From NCBI GenBank assembly GCA_902781545.1, contig CACZJR010000006.1, positions 1 to 51,288 on the forward strand: a DNA stretch of 51,288 bases. Direction: 5' to 3'. The notes below the pieces were generated by a model. That model did not search any database and was not told the origin of the DNA. It saw only the letters and a program-made list of their open reading frames with translations. The position numbers and the translations under genes were made by a program. This document shows positions 15,743 to 24,238 of the stretch, one piece after another (positions within the stretch are counted from its first letter, which is position 1; every line of letters starts with the position of its first letter). The stretch comes from an uncultured Spirochaetales bacterium (GTDB lineage: Bacteria > Spirochaetota > Spirochaetia > Sphaerochaetales > Sphaerochaetaceae).

Positions 15743-17477
15743 TGCCCTCAGGGCACAGATGAGAGAAGCAGGCCTCTCTGCCTGGATCATAAACGGAACT
15801 GACCCGCATCAGAGCGAGTATGTGTGTGACAGATGGCATTCAAGACGCTGGATAAGCGGCTTCACTGGCAGCGCAGGTACTGTAGTTGTAACAGAGGACA
15901 AGGCCCTGATCTGGGTTGATTCGCGCTACTTCGTACAGTGCGCGGCACAGATTAAAGGCACTGTCTTTGAGATGAAAAAGATAGACGGTCCGGAGGCAAG
16001 CTCCCCGCTTGCGTTCCTGAAGGAGACTTTCCGCAATAACGAGAAGGTGGGAATCTCAGCTGAGACACTGATGGTCACAGCAAAGGAGCGCTATCAGGAG
16101 AACGGGATAAACATCCAGGCAACAGATGATCTTCTGGATGCAATCTGGAAAGACAGGCCAGCAATGCCTGAGAATCCTGTTGAGAAGATGGATGATAGTC
16201 TGTGCGGCCAGAGTGCGCTTGAGAAAATAAATAAGATAAGGGAAATGGGACATCAGAAGAGCGAGTCCTACCATCTTATCTCAAGTCTGGATGACATTGC
16301 CTGGATCCTGAATCTCAGGGGAAGCGACATAGATGACACACCGGTGTTCCTGGCTCATCTTCTGATAGGACCTGACACTGTAAGGCTTTTCACTCCGCAG
16401 GCACGCTTCTGCAAGGTGAAGCCCGAGTGCTATGAGGTTCTTCCCTATGACAGCATAGCCACAGTCCTCTCAGGACTATCAGATACTGTTATCAGGCTCA
16501 ACCCTGACAGGATCAACATGAAGATGCAAAATGCCCTGGACAAGGCACACAATGTCCGCATCTCCCGTGGTCGCGAGTACTCAACAGACCTGAAGGCAGC
16601 CAAGAATCCGACCGAGCTTGAGGGCATGAGGACAGCTCATATCCTGGACGGAGTTGCCCTGGTGAACTTCCTTGCAATGGTCAAGCGCAATGAGTTTGAT
16701 TTCACGGAGCTCTCTATTGCAAAGGCACTCTCAGACGAGAGAGAGCTTGAGGAGGACTACCTTGGTCCGTCCTTCTCAACAATCGCAGGCTTTGCCGAGC
16801 ACGGTGCGGTGGTTCATTACAGTGCCACGGAGGAGACAGACATACCCATTACAGGCAACGGCCTTCTGGTCCTTGATTCAGGCGGACAGTACACCTGCGG
16901 TACAACCGACATAACAAGGACCCTTCTGTTCGGAGAAGCCACACAGGAGCAGAAAGAGGACTACACACTTGTCCTTAAGGGGCATCTCGCACTTGCTGCC
17001 CAGGTATTCCCCAAGGGAACCACAGGCCACCAGCTCGATGCCCTTGCTCACCAGTTCCTCTGGCAGAAAGGCATGGATTATTTCCATGGGACAGGACATG
17101 GCGTAGGATACAGGCTGTCTGTCCACGAGGGGCCGCAGCGAATATCCTCAAAACAGGGAACCGGCGAACCTGTTCCCCTTGAGGTTGGCATGGTCATAAG
17201 CGATGAGCCCGGTCTCTATAAGGAAGGCAAGCACGGAATAAGGATAGAGAACCTTGTGGCTGTCACAGAGGCAATGAAGACTGAGTTCGGCCAGTTCTAC
17301 ACATTCGAGGTCCTGACCTGCTGCCCCTATGAGAGGGACCTGATAGTCAAGGAAATGCTCACCCCGGATGAGATTGCAATGATCGACGATTACCACAGCT
17401 GGGTAAGGGAGATGCTGATAGACATGGTTGATGAGAGCTCAAAGGATTATCTTATCTCAGCAACCGAACCTCTTTGA
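15720..17477 (+). CDS. pepP: Xaa-Pro aminopeptidase (M24B)
   Basis: A 585-residue cytoplasmic metallopeptidase that removes N-terminal residues preceding proline. It has the three-domain layout of the large, eukaryote-like APP1 form: two creatinase-like N-terminal domains (FTGSAGTVVVTEDKALIWVDSRYF at the start) and a C-terminal pita-bread domain. The five metal ligands are visible: Asp in LVLDSGGQY, Asp in TTDITRT, His in HGTGHGVGY, Glu in ISDEPGLY and Glu in GIRIENLV. It starts inside the 3' end of lgt, with a GGGA-like ribosome site in the lgt coding sequence. pfkB follows after 12 bp. Confidence 0.93.
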   Translation: MHVNEKVDALRAQMREAGLSAWIINGTDPHQSEYVCDRWHSRRWISGFTGSAGTVVVTEDKALIWVDSRYFVQCAAQIKGTVFEMKKIDGPEASSPLAFLKETFRNNEKVGISAETLMVTAKERYQENGINIQATDDLLDAIWKDRPAMPENPVEKMDDSLCGQSALEKINKIREMGHQKSESYHLISSLDDIAWILNLRGSDIDDTPVFLAHLLIGPDTVRLFTPQARFCKVKPECYEVLPYDSIATVLSGLSDTVIRLNPDRINMKMQNALDKAHNVRISRGREYSTDLKAAKNPTELEGMRTAHILDGVALVNFLAMVKRNEFDFTELSIAKALSDERELEEDYLGPSFSTIAGFAEHGAVVHYSATEETDIPITGNGLLVLDSGGQYTCGTTDITRTLLFGEATQEQKEDYTLVLKGHLALAAQVFPKGTTGHQLDALAHQFLWQKGMDYFHGTGHGVGYRLSVHEGPQRISSKQGTGEPVPLEVGMVISDEPGLYKEGKHGIRIENLVAVTEAMKTEFGQFYTFEVLTCCPYERDLIVKEMLTPDEIAMIDDYHSWVREMLIDMVDESSKDYLISATEPL

Positions 17478-17489
17478 TGGGAGACCACG

Positions 17490-18494
17490 ATGGAAGAGAA
17501 AGCCAGAACCGTATATGGGATCGGAAACCCCTTGATAGATGTAATAGTCAATGTCTCTGACAATGACCTCAAGACACTTGGCCTTTACAAGGGGACAATG
17601 AATCTGATCAACCTCGAGAAGCGTCTTGAGCTTTCAGATTTCATCAAGGCAAAGAAGGAGCCCACATTCTCATGCGGAGGCTCCTGCCCCAACACTATCA
17701 TCACATTGTCTGCACTTGGAATAAGGTCCACTCTTGCAGGTAAGATCGGAAATGATGAATACGGAAACATCTACCGCGAGAGGCTCACCTCCCTCAACGT
17801 TCATGACAACCTTGCAGTATCGGACAAGAACGTCACCGGATCCTCAATCATCCTGATCACACCGGATTCAGAGCGCACAATGAACACATACCTGGGCGCA
17901 AACAGGGACTTCTGCCCGGACGATGTCATAGAGAGCGAGGTCAGCGGCGCTGATTTCTTCCACTTCACAGGCTACATGTGGGACACACAGAACCAGATGG
18001 AGGCCATCCGCAAGACCCTTGCCATAGCAAAGCGCAACAACGTGATGGTGTCATTTGATATCGCTGACCCGTTTGCCGTAGGCCGTTATCACGATGCCTT
18101 TCTTGAGATTATAAAGGACAGCTGTGACATAGTGTTCGCCAACAAGGAAGAGGCAAGGATGCTCTTTGACAACTACGACCCGTATGAATGCTGCAAGACA
18201 ATGGGAAAGCTCTGCGAGACTGCAATTGTCAAGAACGGCAAGAAAGGCTCATTCATCAGCTACCGCAGGAAAGTTTATGAGATTCCTGTCCAGGGTCCCG
18301 CCACTCCTGTAGATACCACAGGAGCCGGAGACACCTATGCATCAGGATTCCTGTACGGGCTCTGCAAAGGCCTGGACATTGAGAGAAGCGGCGCCATAGC
18401 ATCCTGTCTTGCAGGCCAGATAATAAAAAAAGTCGGGGCGCAGTTCACAGAACAGCAGATCCCCGACCTCATCAAGATGATATCAGTATTCTGA
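17490..18494 (+). CDS. PfkB family carbohydrate/nucleoside kinase (adenosine-kinase-like)
   Basis: A 334-residue ribokinase-fold kinase. It has the opening YGIGNPLIDVIVNVSD, the PfkB signature 1 around SCGGSCPNTIITLSALG and GKIGNDEYG, and signature 2 DTTGAGDTYASGFLYGL with the catalytic Asp. The CGGSCPNT pattern and overall layout are nearest to adenosine/sugar kinases, and the substrate cannot be fixed from sequence. A GGGAG ribosome site precedes the ATG. It is the third gene of lgt-pepP-pfkB. Its stop codon directly abuts that of the convergent jag gene, with no terminator between. Confidence 0.85.
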   Translation: MEEKARTVYGIGNPLIDVIVNVSDNDLKTLGLYKGTMNLINLEKRLELSDFIKAKKEPTFSCGGSCPNTIITLSALGIRSTLAGKIGNDEYGNIYRERLTSLNVHDNLAVSDKNVTGSSIILITPDSERTMNTYLGANRDFCPDDVIESEVSGADFFHFTGYMWDTQNQMEAIRKTLAIAKRNNVMVSFDIADPFAVGRYHDAFLEIIKDSCDIVFANKEEARMLFDNYDPYECCKTMGKLCETAIVKNGKKGSFISYRRKVYEIPVQGPATPVDTTGAGDTYASGFLYGLCKGLDIERSGAIASCLAGQIIKKVGAQFTEQQIPDLIKMISVF

Positions 18495-19196
18495 TTAGTA
18501 TCTTTTTCTCTTACAGATAACTCTGACCTGTTTGTAGAGTCCCTCTCCCTCGCTCTTTGTCTCAATGCCTGTGACATCGTTCAGTGCGGTATGGACAAGG
18601 CGTCTCTCATACGGGTTCATCGGCTCAAGAAGGCGTGAGCGGCCGGTCTTGCGTACCTGCATTGCCGTGCGGTAAGCGTTCTTGATGATCTGCTCCTCAT
18701 GTCTGATCCTATAGCCCTCGGAGTCAACAATGATCTTTCTCTCGGAGTCGATGTTGCCGGCATAGACATTGGCCAGGACCTGGATGGCATCGAGGTTCTT
18801 TCCCTTGCGTCCTATGATGATGTTTGATGACTCACTTGAGATCTCAAGGTTGACCTTCTTGCCCTTGCGGGAGGAGACAGTGGTCTTTGACTCATATCCC
18901 ATGCGGGAGATCATTCCGTCTATGAACTCACACACGCTTGTCTCAAGCTCCTGGTTCGGCTCAAGGTCCTCCTCTTCTTCCTGATCAAAGTCCTCTTCCT
19001 CAGGAATGAAGCTCTCCTGCTCCTCCTCCGGTGCGGAGTCAATGTGGACACGGATCTTCACGTTGGCCTTCTTGAAAAGTCCCCTGCGTCCGTTGTCCAG
19101 GATCTCTACATCGAAATCCTCTCTCTCAATATGAAGTGCCTCAATAGCCTGATTGATGGCGTCCTGCTCTGTTTTTCCTTCGAAATCTCTAGTCAT
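18495..19196 (-). CDS. jag: RNA-binding protein Jag/KhpB
   Basis: A 233-residue protein with a Jag-N domain (about residues 1-52, including ILDNGRRGLFKKANVKIRV) and a very acidic linker (about 55-85). A KH domain follows with the GxxG loop in IIIGRKGKNLDAIQ, then an R3H domain (RRLVHTALNDVTGIETKSEGEG). Jag/KhpB binds small RNAs and mRNAs and is tied to cell-wall growth control in Gram-positives. It sits directly after yidC, the usual position. An AGAGG ribosome site precedes the ATG. Confidence 0.92.
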   Translation of the reverse strand: MTRDFEGKTEQDAINQAIEALHIEREDFDVEILDNGRRGLFKKANVKIRVHIDSAPEEEQESFIPEEEDFDQEEEEDLEPNQELETSVCEFIDGMISRMGYESKTTVSSRKGKKVNLEISSESSNIIIGRKGKNLDAIQVLANVYAGNIDSERKIIVDSEGYRIRHEEQIIKNAYRTAMQVRKTGRSRLLEPMNPYERRLVHTALNDVTGIETKSEGEGLYKQVRVICKRKRY

Positions 19197-19213
19197 ATAT
19201 TGCCTCTGTGTCC

Positions 19214-21064
19214 TTATTTCTTCTTGTTCTTGTTCTTGGCCTGTCTGGCTCTCTCTTCCTCAAGCTTCTTGAGCTTCTCCTGATACCTGCGAACCGCCTC
19301 CGGCTCCTTCTTTGCAGTTGTATCTGCCTTTACAAGAGCGTTTGGATTCTTCTTCATCTTCCTGTTGGTGTAGAACTGCTGGATCATTGAGAGCACGTTC
19401 TGTGATGACCAGTAAAGGAGAAGTCCTGACGGTGCACTGTACAGGATGAAGAAGAACAGGATCGGCATTCCATATGTCATGAACCACATCATGCCCTTGC
19501 CCTGGCCTGCACCCTGGTTCTGGCTGCTCTGGGTGTACTTCATGGAGAAGATCATGCTGGCTGTGTACAGGATCGGCAGCAGGTGGATCTCGTTTCCGAG
19601 AAGCGGGATGTTGAATCCGAGCGTGGCGATTGTCTCAGGAACCGACAGGTCGGGGATCCAGCCCGGGATGAACATCGCGCCGCGGAGCTCGAAGTGCTTG
19701 TTGAGAAGTCCGTACATGGCAATGAGAATCGGGAACTGGATGAGCATCGGCAGACAGCCTCCGAGAGGACTCACGCCGGCCTCCTTGTAGAGGGCAGCTG
19801 TCTCCTGGTTCATCTTCTGCGGATTGTCCTTGTACTTCTCCTGTATCTCCTTCATCCTGGGCTGCAGTGCGGTCATCTTTGCTGTGGATTCCGTACCCTT
19901 CTTTGTCAGCGGCCAGAAAACGATCTTGATGATCAGAGTGACAAGGATGATTCCGACACCATAGTTCGGGATGATCTTATAAAGGAGGTTAAGTATCCAC
20001 TTGAGGATGTTCTCAAGCCATCCGAGCACTGATCCTCCGTCCATGACGGCATCGAGGTTTGTGTTTCTCAGGCCCCATGCGTTGTCCATTCCGCTGTAGT
20101 ATGAGTTGAGATATTTCTTCAGCTGAGGACCTGCATAGAAGTATATTGTGTCGCTTGTGGAGGCACCGCTTGCCGGCCTTGACACATAAATGCTGTCAGT
20201 CTGCACAACTGAATCAGTTGAGCCCTGGATAGCCGTGTACTTATATGCCATCGTGTTGTCTGCAGGAAGGGCAACAACAGCAAAATACTTGCCTGTCACG
20301 CTCATCCACTGAATCTGTGAGGTTGTCTCGTACTCACCGTTGGTGAACTTGACCATGCTCTTCTTGAGCTTGCCCTTCTTGTTGTAGGAATCGACGTACA
20401 CCCTTCTGTAGTCGTAGTTGTTGTTCTTCATCTGGGTGAATGAAGGACCGACCTGCGGCTCATATGCAAGCGTATATGCATAGCCGTCTGTGTTCAGGCC
20501 TGAGAAGCCCTCTCCGCCTACAATGTCAACATTGACTGCGAACAGGTACTCATTGTCCTTGAACTCATATGTCTTCACCATTGTGAAGCTCTGACCTGAT
20601 GTTGTCTTGTAGCTGTTGGTGAAAATGACCTTGTTGTCCTCAACAACATAGGAGAATGTGTCCAGAATCGGATTTGAGAGATCGTCACCCCAATACATGA
20701 GGAATGCATTCTTCCCATCACCACCGTTGAAGATGATATCGACATGATTGCCGTATGCGTCAGCATGCTCCTTCATCATAAGAGAAGAGATGCTTGCACC
20801 TACAGGGTCAAATGTAATCTCATATAAATCCGTCTCGAACGTGAATTTCTCTGTTGAGTTTCCAGAGGATTTGGATACTATTGCACTGACCTTCTCCTCT
20901 GTGAGCTCAGTGCTGTTTGTTGATGCCTGCGTAGTCTCCGCAGTACTTGCCGCAGCAGTAGTCTGGGAAGTATCGTTTCCGGAGAAAAGTGTGGCCTGGA
21001 TGAACATGCTGGCTGTGATGACTATCACGACCAGAACAACGGCCAGTATGGTCCTTTTGTCCAT
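19214..21064 (-). CDS. yidC: Membrane protein insertase YidC
   Basis: A 616-residue inner-membrane insertase that places proteins in the membrane alone or with SecYEG. It is the Gram-negative form: an N-terminal membrane anchor (residues 7-25), a large beta-rich periplasmic P1 domain to about residue 340, and then five membrane helices. The conserved cytoplasmic/hydrophobic core includes the NYGVGIILVTLIIKIVFWPL region with Lys and the SPLGGCLPMLIQFPILIAMY region. The C-terminus is lysine-rich, as in ribosome-binding YidCs. An AGGAG site precedes the ATG. It lies downstream of rnpA, with no yidD between. Confidence 0.97.
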   Translation of the reverse strand: MDKRTILAVVLVVIVITASMFIQATLFSGNDTSQTTAAASTAETTQASTNSTELTEEKVSAIVSKSSGNSTEKFTFETDLYEITFDPVGASISSLMMKEHADAYGNHVDIIFNGGDGKNAFLMYWGDDLSNPILDTFSYVVEDNKVIFTNSYKTTSGQSFTMVKTYEFKDNEYLFAVNVDIVGGEGFSGLNTDGYAYTLAYEPQVGPSFTQMKNNNYDYRRVYVDSYNKKGKLKKSMVKFTNGEYETTSQIQWMSVTGKYFAVVALPADNTMAYKYTAIQGSTDSVVQTDSIYVSRPASGASTSDTIYFYAGPQLKKYLNSYYSGMDNAWGLRNTNLDAVMDGGSVLGWLENILKWILNLLYKIIPNYGVGIILVTLIIKIVFWPLTKKGTESTAKMTALQPRMKEIQEKYKDNPQKMNQETAALYKEAGVSPLGGCLPMLIQFPILIAMYGLLNKHFELRGAMFIPGWIPDLSVPETIATLGFNIPLLGNEIHLLPILYTASMIFSMKYTQSSQNQGAGQGKGMMWFMTYGMPILFFFILYSAPSGLLLYWSSQNVLSMIQQFYTNRKMKKNPNALVKADTTAKKEPEAVRRYQEKLKKLEEERARQAKNKNKKK

Positions 21065-21120
21065 TATTAGCTCCTAAAAGAGTCTCATGAGAAGAATCTG
21101 TGCCCGGACATTACGAAAAA

Positions 21121-21474
21121 TCAGCTCTCAATGGAGCCGCTTTTCCTAAAGAGATCAATGAGGATATCTTCTTTCTCGCCGAACGTGAGAGTCTTTTCAT
21201 GAGTCGGATAAACGACAACAGCAAAATCCAGACCAGATGAGATTCTCTCCTGATTGACACGCCAGATTTCCTTGATCTGACGGCGTATGAGATTTCTCTG
21301 GACTGAATTACCATAGTGTCTGGCAGGAATGACAATGAGCCTGCTGTACGGAAGATCATTCTGTGCAACAAACAACTTAAAGCAGGAAAGAGAGTACCTT
21401 TTTCCTGCTTTGAATAAGTTGTCAATATCTGCCTTTAATCTGATTATCTGCTTCTTAGTAAGGCTTCTTCTCAT
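21121..21474 (-). CDS. rnpA: Ribonuclease P protein component
   Basis: A 117-residue basic protein that pairs with the RNase P RNA to process tRNA 5' ends. The hallmark RNR-type helix is present ([18 protein letters not shown]), with the central beta-sheet containing FKLFVAQN and [10 protein letters not shown] start it at ATG 21474 ([14 protein letters not shown]), which gives the normal family length. This ATG lies within the last codons of rpmH, an overlap of 20 bp in another frame. The frame stays open further upstream to 21564 through most of rpmH, so an extended form is conceivable. Confidence 0.93.
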   Translation of the reverse strand: MRRSLTKKQIIRLKADIDNLFKAGKRYSLSCFKLFVAQNDLPYSRLIVIPARHYGNSVQRNLIRRQIKEIWRVNQERISSGLDFAVVVYPTHEKTLTFGEKEDILIDLFRKSGSIES

Positions 21475-21622
21475 CAGAAACTGTGAGACTGTGTCTGCCT
21501 TTTGCTCTTCTTCTGGCCAATACCAGACGTCCACCCTTTGTTGCCATGCGGGCTCTGAATCCAAACTTTCTGTTTCTCTTAACTTTACTTGGCTGGTAGG
21601 TTCTCTTGCCTTTGTAACTCAT
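21455..21622 (-). CDS. rpmH: 50S ribosomal protein L34
   Basis: A 55-residue highly basic ribosomal protein with the L34 pattern [20 protein letters not shown] followed by [19 protein letters not shown]. It has a C-terminal extension of about 12 residues ([11 protein letters not shown]) beyond the usual 44-47, and rnpA initiates within the codons of that extension. GGAG lies 8 nt before the ATG. It is the first gene of the rpmH-rnpA-yidC-jag unit, with a strong promoter about 68 bp upstream. Confidence 0.96.
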   Translation of the reverse strand: MSYKGKRTYQPSKVKRNRKFGFRARMATKGGRLVLARRRAKGRHSLTVSDEKKPY

Positions 21623-21667
21623 GGTTTTATCTCCATATAATCGCTTAAAGCGGGATTTTCATTTATT

Positions 21668-21682
21668 TCAGGACATTCCTGA
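21668..21682 (-). promoter_or_regulatory. Palindrome in rpmH leader
   Basis: A perfect 6-3-6 inverted repeat, TCAGGA/TCCTGA, sits at the very start of the predicted rpmH mRNA. A smaller CGCTT/AAGCG repeat follows it in the leader. It could be a protein site or an RNA hairpin controlling the ribosomal operon (inference). Confidence 0.4.
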
Positions 21683-21689
21683 GCAATTG

Positions 21690-21718
21690 AGTATAGATTT
21701 TAAGAAAGTGTTCGTCAA
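21690..21718 (-). promoter_or_regulatory. Promoter of the rpmH operon
   Basis: Minus strand: -35 TTGACG (21713-21718), 17-bp spacer, -10 TATACT (21690-21695). This is one of the best sigma-70-type matches in the window. The -35 overlaps the dciA stop codon. Confidence 0.75.
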
Positions 21719-22047
21719 GTGGTGACTACTCTCGTAACTATTTTCTTCAAATCAAGTTCAGGGAAAACGCCGCTGATGGTCTTCTTAATCTCTCGGCTGT
21801 TCAACCTGATGTAAGATGCCCTTGAAGGGTGATCACAGACAAGGTATATAACCCCATCCTTGAAGCCGGTGCATCTGACATGCCCCTTCAATGAGCTTTC
21901 CATCATGTCCGTGATATGCATCATCAGCTGGTTTGCAGGGTCCTTAAGGTCAATGTTATGCCTCTCAAGCACCTGGTCAAAGAATACCTTCCCGGATACC
22001 GGATCCTCCGGTGAGAGACGCTGGTAATTGTCCTTTCTCCTAGGCAC
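21715..22047 (-). CDS. dciA: DUF721/DciA-family protein, predicted replicative helicase operator
   Basis: A 110-residue protein with a C-terminal DUF721/KH-like domain (GHVRCTGFKDGVIYLVCDHPSRASYIRLNSREI, seen as GVIYLVCDHPSRA and LNSREIKKTISG). DciA is the ancestral loader or recruiter of DnaB helicase in bacteria that lack DnaC/DnaI. Its place directly after recF in the dnaA-dnaN-recF block fits that role. A TTG frame start exists at 22068, but GGGAGG 7 nt before GTG 22047 makes GTG the likely start, with an 8-bp overlap with recF. Confidence 0.85.
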   Translation of the reverse strand: MPRRKDNYQRLSPEDPVSGKVFFDQVLERHNIDLKDPANQLMMHITDMMESSLKGHVRCTGFKDGVIYLVCDHPSRASYIRLNSREIKKTISGVFPELDLKKIVTRVVTT

Positions 22048-23134
22048 TGAGGAACCTCCCGTTCTCAACTCTGTACCTTATGGTATCAGAACCGTTGGGA
22101 TTGAAGAAGGCCCCGAAGTATTTCTCCTCAGGAAGAAATGTGAAGAATGCCTGATTATAATGTCCCAGATATGAAAGGTAACGTGCTCTTTTCTGCGAAT
22201 CTAACTCTAATAGAACATCATCTATAAGAAATATAGGATTAAGTCCTGTCTTCTGCCTGTAGAACGCCGCCTGGGCAGACCTGAATACAAGAGAGGCAAG
22301 ACGCATCTGTCCGGTTGACGCACCGTTCACGAACACACCGTTTCTGTCGGTTATGAGGAACCTGTCCCTGTGAGGTCCACTTGTGGTTGTGCTCATCTTG
22401 ATGTCCACGTCCCTCTGGTTTGCAAGCCTTATCATTATGTCATCATAGGACTCTGATTCACTCCATGAGGGCCTGTACTTTATCTGTATTCCCCTGTCCT
22501 CAAGTGAGACATTGTTGTAGATGTCAGGAAATATAGCTGAGAAAGAGCTGCAGACACTGCTTCTTGCCCTCATGATGGGCATGCCGTATCTTGCAAGTTT
22601 CTCATCGTAGATGTCCAGAAGCTCATATCTCTGATCCTTTATGGCCGCATTGCGCTGCTTGAGGACTGTCTTGTATCTTCTCAGGTCATCAAAGAACACC
22701 GGATCATACATTGTCATTGTCTGGTCAAAGAACTTACGTCTGTTCTCAGGCTCACCGCGCACGAACTCAATGTCATCGTGTGAGAATACAATGCAGGGAA
22801 GACAGTAAATGAGCTCTTTCCTGTCCTTTATATCCTTACCGTCAAGCCTGATGTGCTTTTTACCTTCATTAAATGAGATCTCAGCCTTGCGGTCCAGATT
22901 CTGGGAGTCCTGGAACACAGAGCTGAGGTAGAACATGTCTTTTCCGTATGTTATTGTCTCACGCAGGTTCTGTGTCCTGAATGACATGCCATAGCAGAGG
23001 ATATAGACAGCCTCAAGGAGGTTGGTCTTCCCCTGTCCGTTCTCTCCGGTGAGTATTACCTGTTTTGCTGAGGTTTCAACTTCATGGTCCTGGATGTTCC
23101 TGAAACCATCCAGAACCAGCTTGCGTATGAGCAT
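22040..23134 (-). CDS. recF: DNA replication and repair protein RecF
   Basis: A 364-residue SMC-like ABC ATPase that helps load RecA at single-strand gaps. Walker A is GENGQGKTN near residue 30, the signature region is VFVNGASTGQMRLASLVFRSA, and Walker B is IFLIDDVLLELD. It starts 3 bp after the dnaN stop codon, without a clear ribosome site, so it is probably translationally coupled to dnaN. It overlaps dciA at its 3' end. Confidence 0.96.
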   Translation of the reverse strand: MLIRKLVLDGFRNIQDHEVETSAKQVILTGENGQGKTNLLEAVYILCYGMSFRTQNLRETITYGKDMFYLSSVFQDSQNLDRKAEISFNEGKKHIRLDGKDIKDRKELIYCLPCIVFSHDDIEFVRGEPENRRKFFDQTMTMYDPVFFDDLRRYKTVLKQRNAAIKDQRYELLDIYDEKLARYGMPIMRARSSVCSSFSAIFPDIYNNVSLEDRGIQIKYRPSWSESESYDDIMIRLANQRDVDIKMSTTTSGPHRDRFLITDRNGVFVNGASTGQMRLASLVFRSAQAAFYRQKTGLNPIFLIDDVLLELDSQKRARYLSYLGHYNQAFFTFLPEEKYFGAFFNPNGSDTIRYRVENGRFLSA

Positions 23135-23137
23135 AAA

Positions 23138-24238
23138 TCAGTTCAGGTTCATCGGCATGATGACATGCAGGTAATCCCTCACAGGCTCTGATTTGACGGT
23201 GAAAGGTCTTCCGGGCTCACTGAACTCGATTCTGGCCTCTTCTCCGTCCATTACCTTGAGCGGGCTGAGAAGGTATGTGTAGTTCATGGCACATCTCTGC
23301 TCCTCACCCTCATATCTGCATTCAATCTCCTCTCTTCCGGCACCTACGTCACTCTCGTCACAGTAGACGGTGAGCTTGTTCTCGCTGAACTCAAGGATGA
23401 CCTTCTTGTACTTGTTCTCAACAAGAAGTGAGACTCTCTTAAGTGCATCACTGAGTGTGTTGATGTTCACAATGCAGACCTTTGACTGGTTCTCAGGTAT
23501 TACACGCCTGTATGCGGGAAAATCATTCTTTATAAGTGATGATGATATTGTGCAGCTTCCGAATCTCAGTGAGATTGAGTTAGCAGCTACATTGATCTCA
23601 AAATCCCCCTCTCCGACTGAGAGCTTCCTGATCAGATTGAGGAATCTGCTGGGAATTGTGGCCTTTGGAAAATCAGGGATCTCACCGCTTATCTGCCTGT
23701 TGATGTATGAGAGTCTTCTTCCGTCCGTTCCTACCATGACAAGACCGTTTCCGTCCTTCTCAAGCAGGGCTCCGTTCATGGCGTACTTTGACTCATCGTC
23801 ACTGACTGCGAAGATGACCTGGTTGATCATGTCGGTGAAATCCTTCTGTGATACCTTGAAGTATCCCTCATCACCGAAGCTGAGGCTCGGGAATGCCGAT
23901 GCCTCAATTGTCCTGAGCTTGAACTCAATTGATGTTCCCTCAGGCTTGATCTTTATCTTGTCATCTGAATCCTCGAAAAGGATGTCGGACTCAGGAAGAT
24001 TCTTGATGATGTTGAGGAACTTGTCACACACTACAGTCGTGCTTCCGTTCTCAAGACCCTCTACGGTCATCTCAGAGACATAGCTCATCTTCTGGTCAGT
24101 TGCCTTTATTGTGAGATTATTGTCCTCAAGCACAAGACAGACGTTGGCATATACTGCAAGAGTGTTCCTCTGTGATGTGAAATCAAGGGCATTTGAGAGT
24201 TCCTTGAGTATTGCATTCTTCTGACAGACAAATTTCAT
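23138..24238 (-). CDS. dnaN: DNA polymerase III beta sliding clamp
   Basis: A 366-residue clamp that forms a ring dimer around DNA and tethers polymerase III. The three clamp domains are recognisable, with GTDGRRLSYI in the middle domain and the C-terminal VRDYLHVIMPMNLN matching the classic PVR...YLIMPMRL ending. AGGAG lies 6 nt before the ATG. It is separated from dnaA by 233 bp holding the DnaA-box clusters. Confidence 0.97.
   Translation of the reverse strand: MKFVCQKNAILKELSNALDFTSQRNTLAVYANVCLVLEDNNLTIKATDQKMSYVSEMTVEGLENGSTTVVCDKFLNIIKNLPESDILFEDSDDKIKIKPEGTSIEFKLRTIEASAFPSLSFGDEGYFKVSQKDFTDMINQVIFAVSDDESKYAMNGALLEKDGNGLVMVGTDGRRLSYINRQISGEIPDFPKATIPSRFLNLIRKLSVGEGDFEINVAANSISLRFGSCTISSSLIKNDFPAYRRVIPENQSKVCIVNINTLSDALKRVSLLVENKYKKVILEFSENKLTVYCDESDVGAGREEIECRYEGEEQRCAMNYTYLLSPLKVMDGEEARIEFSEPGRPFTVKSEPVRDYLHVIMPMNLN

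Noticed and set aside
21111-21425. yidD-like gene between rnpA and yidC
   Set aside because: The 104-codon frame here is a shadow of rnpA, without the Cys-rich YidD pattern. Only 56 bp separate rnpA and yidC.
23370-24083. 237-codon open frame antisense to dnaN
   Set aside because: Its codons mirror dnaN, it has no ribosome site or recognisable motif, and it lies wholly within a certain gene.
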